The notes beneath the pieces are model-generated. The model saw nothing but the letters and a program-made list of their open reading frames with translations. It made no database searches and was not told the DNA's origin. A stretch of 64,000 bases of DNA from Amycolatopsis lurida (GTDB lineage: Bacteria; Actinomycetota; Actinomycetes; Mycobacteriales; Pseudonocardiaceae), in contig NZ_FNTA01000004.1 in NCBI RefSeq assembly GCF_900105055.1, forward strand, positions 3,379,501 through 3,443,500. Reading direction: 5' to 3'. Shown here one piece after another: positions 59,202 through 64,000 of the stretch. Numbering within the stretch: the first letter of the stretch is position 1; each line of letters opens with the position of its first letter. The position numbers were made by a program, and so were the translations under genes.

Positions 59202-60389
59202 TCACCGGACCGCGGCCGCATAGGCCGCGAGCAGGGCTTTCTGGGAGTTCTCCCACGACAGCGGACCGGCGACGCGCGCCCGTCCCAGCTCACCCATGGC
59301 GGCCCGCTGGTCCGGCGAGTCGAGCAGATGCGCGATCAGCTTCGCGAACTCCGGCTCGTCGTTCGCCGGGGCGTAAAGGGCGGCCTCCCCGGCCGAAACC
59401 CTGGCCTCCCGCAGTTCGAAGGACACGATCGGACGGCTCATCGCCATGTACTCCATGATCTTGTTCATGGTCGACACGTCGTTGAGCGGGTTCAGCGGAT
59501 CCGGCGAAAGGCAGACGTCGGCCGAGGACAGGTAGCGCAGCAGGTCCTCGTCGGAGATCCGGCCGGTGAACTCGACCTGGTCGTCGAGCTTCAGTTCCTT
59601 GGACAACGCCACCATGGCGTCGAAAGCGTCGCCGGAGCCGATGAACACGGCGTGCCAGTCGCTGCGGCCGACCTCGTCCCGCAGCGACGCGAGCGCGCGC
59701 AAGGCGTAGTCGACGCCGTCCTGCGGGCCCATCACACCGAGGTACGCCAGCAAATGCGGCTTGCCCTTCTTCAGTTCGGGCTCGGCCGGAACCAGGTGGA
59801 ACCGCTCGACCACGGGCGCGCTGCGCACGACGAAGACGTCGTCCGGCGACTTGCCGCCGCGTTTCACGGCGACGTCCTTGTAACTCTCGTTGGTCGCGAT
59901 GACGACGTCGGCCGTCTTGTAGGTGCGGCGCTCCAGCGCGCAGACCGCGCGGTACAGGAAGTCCTCGCCGCGGTCGAAGCGCGAGAGATACAGCTCGGGG
60001 CAGAGGTCGTGCTGGTCGAAGATGAACTTCGCGCCCTGGCGCTTGAGGTACAGCGCGACAAGGAACAGCAGGTCCGGCGGGTTGCAGGCGTGCACGACGT
60101 CCACCCGGCCCACCTTGCGGGCGAGCCGCAGCGTGTGCCACAGCGCCGAGCCGTACTCCTGGACGTACCCGGCCGGGCCACCCGTCGCGGCCTTCAGCGG
60201 GTACCGCAGGATGTGGACGCCGTCGATGGTGACCTCGGCTTCGGTGTCCCGCTTCGTCCCTTGTGGACAGATGACGTGGACTTCCCAGCCTGCGTCGCGA
60301 AGCGTCTGGCACTCCTGCCAGACGCGGCGATCGAAGGGGACGGACAGGTTCTCGACGAGGATGAGAGCTTTACCAGGCAAGACCGACAT
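59202..60389 (-). CDS. Family 4 glycosyltransferase
   Basis: A 395-residue GT-B enzyme: ALILVENLSVPFDRRVWQEC at the N-terminus, DVVHACNPPDLLFL, IFDQHDLCPELYLSRF, the donor-domain AYLGVMGPQDGVDYAL, and a C-terminal INK/EYMAMSRPIVSFEL block in place of the standard EX7E. ATG 60389 follows AGAGGGAT. The start lies inside the end of the dehydrogenase gene (20-base overlap), so they are coupled. Confidence 0.9.
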   Translation of the reverse strand: MSVLPGKALILVENLSVPFDRRVWQECQTLRDAGWEVHVICPQGTKRDTEAEVTIDGVHILRYPLKAATGGPAGYVQEYGSALWHTLRLARKVGRVDVVHACNPPDLLFLVALYLKRQGAKFIFDQHDLCPELYLSRFDRGEDFLYRAVCALERRTYKTADVVIATNESYKDVAVKRGGKSPDDVFVVRSAPVVERFHLVPAEPELKKGKPHLLAYLGVMGPQDGVDYALRALASLRDEVGRSDWHAVFIGSGDAFDAMVALSKELKLDDQVEFTGRISDEDLLRYLSSADVCLSPDPLNPLNDVSTMNKIMEYMAMSRPIVSFELREARVSAGEAALYAPANDEPEFAKLIAHLLDSPDQRAAMGELGRARVAGPLSWENSQKALLAAYAAAVR

Positions 60390-61686
60390 ATCCCTCTTCA
60401 GCCCGGCGACGGTCGGCGTCGGGTACGCGGACGAGATCGATGATGGTGTGGCCGCCGCCCGCCGGGAGGGCCGCGAGGACCTCCGGATCGGTGGAGCCGA
60501 TGAGGCAGACCTCGGCGTGATCGACGACCTCGCCGACGGAGCCGGCGAGCAGCTGGCCGAGATGCGGCAACCTGCCCTCGATGTACTCACGGTTCGCGCC
60601 GATCAGCCGCGAAAGGCTGACGTTGGCGTCGTAGATGCGGAGGTCGTACCCCTTGCCGAGCAGGCGCTCGGCGAGTTCGACGAGCGGGCTCTCCCGGAGG
60701 TCGTCGGTGCCGGGTTTGAACGACAGGCCGAACAGGCCGACCTTGCGTTTCCCGGTGCGCGCCACCAGATCGAAGGCACGCTGGAGGTGTTCGTCGTTGG
60801 AGGGCAGCACATGCGACAGGATCGGGACGGCGACGTCCGCGCGGTGCGCGGCGTAGACCAGGCCGCGCAGATCCTTGGGGAGGCACGAGCCGCCGAAGGC
60901 GAACCCGGGGCGGAGGTAGGCGGGGCTGATGTTGAGCTTGCGGTCGGCGAGGAAGACGTCGATCACCTGATGCGAGTCGAGCCCCAGCGCCCGGCAGATC
61001 GCGCCGAGCTCGTTCGCGAAGCCGATCTTGAGCCCGTGGAAGGAATTGTCGGCGTACTTCGTCATCTCGGCGACCGGGATCGGGACGCGGAAGACCTCGC
61101 CGGGAAGGCCTTCGTACAGCGCCGCGACGACGTCGCCACTGGCCGCGTCGAGCTCGCCGATGACGGTCTTGGGCGGGTCGAAGAAGTCCTTGACGCTGCT
61201 CCCCTCGCGCAGGAACTCGGGGTTCACCGCGACCCCGAAGTCGACGCCCGCGGTGCGGCCGGACGACTTCTCGAGGATGGGGACGAGCAGATCCAGGCAG
61301 GTGCCGGGGAGCATGGTGCTGCGGAAGACGACGGTGTGCCGTTGCGTCTTGGTCGTGAGCGCTTCGCCGATTTCCTCGGCGACGCGCTCCAGGAACGCCG
61401 TCGAGAGGCTGCCGTTCGGCGCCGACGGGGTACCGACGCAGATGAGGGAGACTTCGCTGTCCGCGATCGCCTGTCTCACGTCGGTCGTCGCTCTCAGCTT
61501 GCCCGCGGCGACCACCTCCGCGGTCAGTTCCCCGATCCGCTCTTCGACCACCGGCGCCTTGCCGCTGGAGACGAGTTCGATCTTCACCGGGTTCACGTCG
61601 ACCCCGACGACCTCGTGCCCGCGTCCGGCAAGGCACGCCGCCGACACGCAACCGACGTAACCGAGCCCGAAGACACTGATCTTCAT
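60370..61686 (-). CDS. Nucleotide-sugar 6-dehydrogenase (UDP-glucose/GDP-mannose type)
   Basis: A 438-residue dehydrogenase with FGLGYVGCVSAACLAGRGHEV (FAD/NAD Rossmann, residues 6-26), NPEFLREGSSVKDFFDPPKTVIGE (155-178), Lys210 in EMTKYADNSFHG, and catalytic Cys268 in FAFGGSCLPKD. It oxidises the C6 alcohol of a nucleotide sugar to a uronic acid. The DFFDPPKTVIGE block leans toward GDP-mannose dehydrogenase, but UDP-glucose cannot be excluded. ATG 61686 follows CTGGAGGAATTC. The 61687-61982 gap contains divergent promoters and no gene. Confidence 0.9.
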   Translation of the reverse strand: MKISVFGLGYVGCVSAACLAGRGHEVVGVDVNPVKIELVSSGKAPVVEERIGELTAEVVAAGKLRATTDVRQAIADSEVSLICVGTPSAPNGSLSTAFLERVAEEIGEALTTKTQRHTVVFRSTMLPGTCLDLLVPILEKSSGRTAGVDFGVAVNPEFLREGSSVKDFFDPPKTVIGELDAASGDVVAALYEGLPGEVFRVPIPVAEMTKYADNSFHGLKIGFANELGAICRALGLDSHQVIDVFLADRKLNISPAYLRPGFAFGGSCLPKDLRGLVYAAHRADVAVPILSHVLPSNDEHLQRAFDLVARTGKRKVGLFGLSFKPGTDDLRESPLVELAERLLGKGYDLRIYDANVSLSRLIGANREYIEGRLPHLGQLLAGSVGEVVDHAEVCLIGSTDPEVLAALPAGGGHTIIDLVRVPDADRRRAEEGYVGLAW

Positions 61687-61982
61687 GACGAATTCCTCCA
61701 GCCGCATTCCGCTGCCCGTTGGTCGGCGGGACGGCCGGGTTCGTTACCGGTGTCCGTCGTTCGCCTGCTTTTGGCGGAATGCCTGTGCGGCAAGGGAATT
61801 ACTCATCGTCCGAGGGGTGCGAAACGCTACATGAAGCGCGTAAGGGTTTCGTCTCGATCTCTCGTACACGCGCGAAACACTCTCCCGGTTGCCCGGCAAC
61901 GGCACCGGAATGTTCCGTACTGGTCAAGCCGTCGACGCCGCTTTTAGGTTGGTTTCGTCAACGACGAGCACCTGGGGAACCG

Positions 61983-63389
61983 ATGCGTAAAACCCTGTCC
62001 AGAAGATCATTTCGCGCCGTCGGCGCACTGACCTTGGCCTTCACCCTCGCCGGCACGCTGTCCGCGGTGCCCGCGTATGCCGATCCCGGCCCGAACATCA
62101 AGGTCACGGCGGCCGTGCCGGACGGGCGCTGGCTCCGGGACGAGACCATTCCGATCGACCTGACGATCACCAACATCGGCGACGCCCCGGCGACCGAGGT
62201 CAAGGCGCAGGGAAGTACCTACTCCGGCCCGCATTACAGCTTCGAACCGAACACCTGGGGGGAGCTGGACTTAGACAGCCCCGGAGCGACCCTCCAGGCG
62301 GGCGAAAGCCGCACCTACCGCCTGACGGGCCTGATCTGGGCCGTCGAACCGGGCAATCCCGTGGTGAGACTCGACGTGAGGACCCCGGTCGACACCGATC
62401 GCGCGGACAACACCGTCGATGTTCCGGTGAACGTGATCCCACCCGAGACCACCGAACGTGTCGCCGGCCAGGTTTACGGGGACAAGAACCTCGACGGCGT
62501 GTTCTCCCCCGGAGAGGAGCTGGCCGGGATCACGGCGCGGATAGGCAGTTTCACCATGCCACAGGAACTGTCGGTGGTCACCGACGCCGCCGGACGGTTC
62601 TCCTTTGACGCCGTCCCGGTCGGCTCCCATCGAGGGCTGTACTTCCGGGACGTCGCCGGCGGCTGGCTGATGCCGGAAAGCACCGTGATGCGCCTCGATG
62701 GCAGCGGTAAGTACGAAGCACTGAGCATCCGGGGCCAGCAGCCGCTCAGCCAGGCACTTCAAGCGAAGATCGCGCTCGACAAGACGAGTTATGCGCCTGG
62801 AGGGGCGGCCAAGGCGACGGTCACGCTGACGAACAGCGGCGCCCACCCGCTCTCCGGCCTCTTCGTGACTTGCAGGGACGACTCCGGAACGGACCTGAAG
62901 ATCCCGCAGGAACAATGGGGCGCGTTCGGCTCCCCGCAGGCGGGCGCCCTGGCTCCGGGACAACGACTGGTGCTCTCCGTGACCGCCCAGGTACCCGACA
63001 TGGCCGCCTACTACGGCACCACGGCTCTTCACTGCGACTTCAACGGCAAGACCTACCTGTCCGGCCCGCAGGTATTCCTCGAAGCCAAGGTGCCCGGCAA
63101 GCGCGCCGACGCCCGGGGACTGGCCTGGGTCGACAAGAACAACAACTGGCGGCCGGACGACGGTGAAGGCCTCGCCAACACCGTCGCCACTTTGTCCACA
63201 AGGGACAACAAACTGGTTTCGTTCGCCAGGACCGACGCCAAGGGCTATGTGACGTTCCCCGGGGTCGCGGTCGGCGAGTACGTGTTCCGTGTGGCGGGCC
63301 CGTGGAAGCCGATTCAGGGCGACTCGACCATCCTGCACGTCGCGCCGCCCTACGGCTGGGAGTGGCGGGTGCAGCTGGAGCCGCGCTGA
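61983..63389 (+). CDS. Secreted SdrD-B-like repeat protein
   Basis: A 468-residue exported protein: Tat/Sec-like signal (LSRRSFRAVGALTLAFTLAG, cleavage after AYA about 37), an Ig-like CARDB-type domain (40-150), an SdrD-B-like module (VAGQVYGDKNLDGVFSPGEELAGI, about 162-185), another Ig-like domain and a second SdrD-B module (ARGLAWVDKNNNWRPDDGEG, about 378-397). It is a surface or secreted structural protein. ATG 61983 follows CTGGGGAACC. It is divergent from the sugar dehydrogenase. Confidence 0.75.
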   Translation: MRKTLSRRSFRAVGALTLAFTLAGTLSAVPAYADPGPNIKVTAAVPDGRWLRDETIPIDLTITNIGDAPATEVKAQGSTYSGPHYSFEPNTWGELDLDSPGATLQAGESRTYRLTGLIWAVEPGNPVVRLDVRTPVDTDRADNTVDVPVNVIPPETTERVAGQVYGDKNLDGVFSPGEELAGITARIGSFTMPQELSVVTDAAGRFSFDAVPVGSHRGLYFRDVAGGWLMPESTVMRLDGSGKYEALSIRGQQPLSQALQAKIALDKTSYAPGGAAKATVTLTNSGAHPLSGLFVTCRDDSGTDLKIPQEQWGAFGSPQAGALAPGQRLVLSVTAQVPDMAAYYGTTALHCDFNGKTYLSGPQVFLEAKVPGKRADARGLAWVDKNNNWRPDDGEGLANTVATLSTRDNKLVSFARTDAKGYVTFPGVAVGEYVFRVAGPWKPIQGDSTILHVAPPYGWEWRVQLEPR

Positions 63390-63397
63390 CCCTCTTC

Positions 63398-63446
63398 CGA
63401 CTGTGTGGATTTCGGGACATCTGACGTCCCGAAATCCACACAGTCG
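63398..63446. terminator. 21-bp perfect hairpin between convergent genes
   Basis: A perfect 21-bp stem (63398-63418 with 63426-63446) and 7-base loop, between the ends of the SdrD-B-like and chitosanase genes; a bidirectional terminator. Confidence 0.85.
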
Positions 63447-63461
63447 TCACTTACGAGGTCC

Positions 63462-64000
63462 TCAGCCCTGAACGAACTTCGCCGCCAGGCCCTGCCCGAC
63501 CGAGGCCGACTTCCCGTTGTCCTCGATCGGCGACACCTTCGAGTTCTTGAAGCAGATGTAGGTCACGCCCGAGTCGACGCCGCCGTTCTTCGGGTCCGGG
63601 TTGATCCCGAGCGCCTTCGCGGCCGCGTAAGACGCTTCGCCGATGATGTCCTTCGGGCCGGTGTCGCCGATGACGGTGTAGAGCACCTTGTCGTTGTAGA
63701 TCACCGCGCACGAGCCGGCGCCCTTGAGGCCGGCCTTCTCGAAGTTCCACGTGCTGCTGATGCTCGGCACGACGACGTACGGCGTCTGGTCGGCGATCAG
63801 CGCCTTGCCGTCGGAGCGCGGGTACGCGGTGCCGTCTTGGAACCACGGGTCGGTGTTCTTGTTGCAGCGCGCGGTCGGCTGCCCATCGCAGTCGACGTCC
63901 ATGTCGGCCTTCCAGAACACGGCGCTCCCCGCGTCGCAGACCGCGATGGTCCGGCCGGTTTCCTCGTCGGTCTTGTATTTGCCGTTCGAGACCTGTTTGC
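63462..64000 (-). CDS. GH75 chitosanase-like protein, N-terminus outside window
   Basis: The C-terminal 179 residues of a GH75 glycosidase; the frame is open to the window edge. Visible family motifs are VCDAGSAVFWKADMDVDCDGQ-type core (Asp residues in DMDVDCDG), PYVVVPS, VIYNDKVLYTVIGDTGP and GEASYAAAKALGI. It hydrolyses chitosan outside the cell; the signal peptide lies beyond 64000. Stop TGA at 63462-63464. Confidence 0.88.
   Translation of the reverse strand, partial: KQVSNGKYKTDEETGRTIAVCDAGSAVFWKADMDVDCDGQPTARCNKNTDPWFQDGTAYPRSDGKALIADQTPYVVVPSISSTWNFEKAGLKGAGSCAVIYNDKVLYTVIGDTGPKDIIGEASYAAAKALGINPDPKNGGVDSGVTYICFKNSKVSPIEDNGKSASVGQGLAAKFVQG

Noticed and set aside
23041..63200. TTGTCCACA DnaA-box matches (50624, 63192 and reverse at 23041) as a chromosomal origin
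   Set aside because: They are isolated, lie inside coding genes and belong to the wider GTCC-N5-GGAC word family; no dnaA or dnaN is near.

Overview
The window is high-GC actinobacterial DNA, most likely from Amycolatopsis or a close Pseudonocardiales relative. The basis for this is the codon use, the many GTG starts, the tRNA-Tyr-integrated conjugative element and the secreted-enzyme and exopolysaccharide gene content. The genus is inferred from style and gene content, not from a database match.

Positions 1 to about 17.73 kb are the int-proximal part of an actinomycete integrative and conjugative element (AICE); its far end lies left of the window. All its genes are on the plus strand. They comprise an SsgA-like regulator, small membrane proteins and lipoproteins, a lytic transglycosylase, a free-standing RapZ-C-like domain, a DUF2637 Spd-type protein and an FtsK/TraB-type DNA translocase. 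An ACTCAC repeat field just after traB is a candidate clt transfer locus. Zinc-ribbon proteins, a MazG-like protein, a P-loop kinase, a cytosine DNA methyltransferase, a DUF4417 protein and a DUF3631 helicase/primase-like replication protein follow. A strongly iterated GGTAAC/GTTACC array (candidate replication origin), Xis and a tyrosine integrase complete the element, which ends at the 3' end of tRNA-Tyr(GTA).

Positions 17.8 to 30.7 kb are chromosomal: yajQ, then a minus-strand lipoprotein / three-TM protein / TIR-domain gene set that looks like an uncharacterised immune module, a sialidase-like secreted protein, rmlA, two LLM-family monooxygenases, htpX, a YVTN propeller, a BtrH-like protein, a hotdog thioesterase and a subtilase. 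Hairpin repeats of a CGTTTAG family sit between genes.

Positions 30.8 to 61.7 kb form a large surface-polysaccharide region. A plus-strand operon (30.86-41.18 kb, ten genes with overlapping or nearly abutting ends) encodes nucleotide-sugar modification, a Wzx-type flippase, a GT2 and a pyruvyltransferase. A secreted beta-helix protein follows it. A minus-strand block (61.7-44.2 kb) encodes a nucleotide-sugar dehydrogenase, GT4 enzymes, two Wzz-like proteins with degenerate kinase domains, AsnB, a bi-domain oxidoreductase, a heparinase II/III-like protein, a second beta-helix protein, a Wzy/WaaL-like polymerase, a PAP2 phosphatase and a methyltransferase. The two blocks converge on a long inverted repeat with 21-bp periodicity, into which an IS3-family element has inserted. 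The window closes with a secreted SdrD-B-like protein and a truncated GH75 chitosanase.
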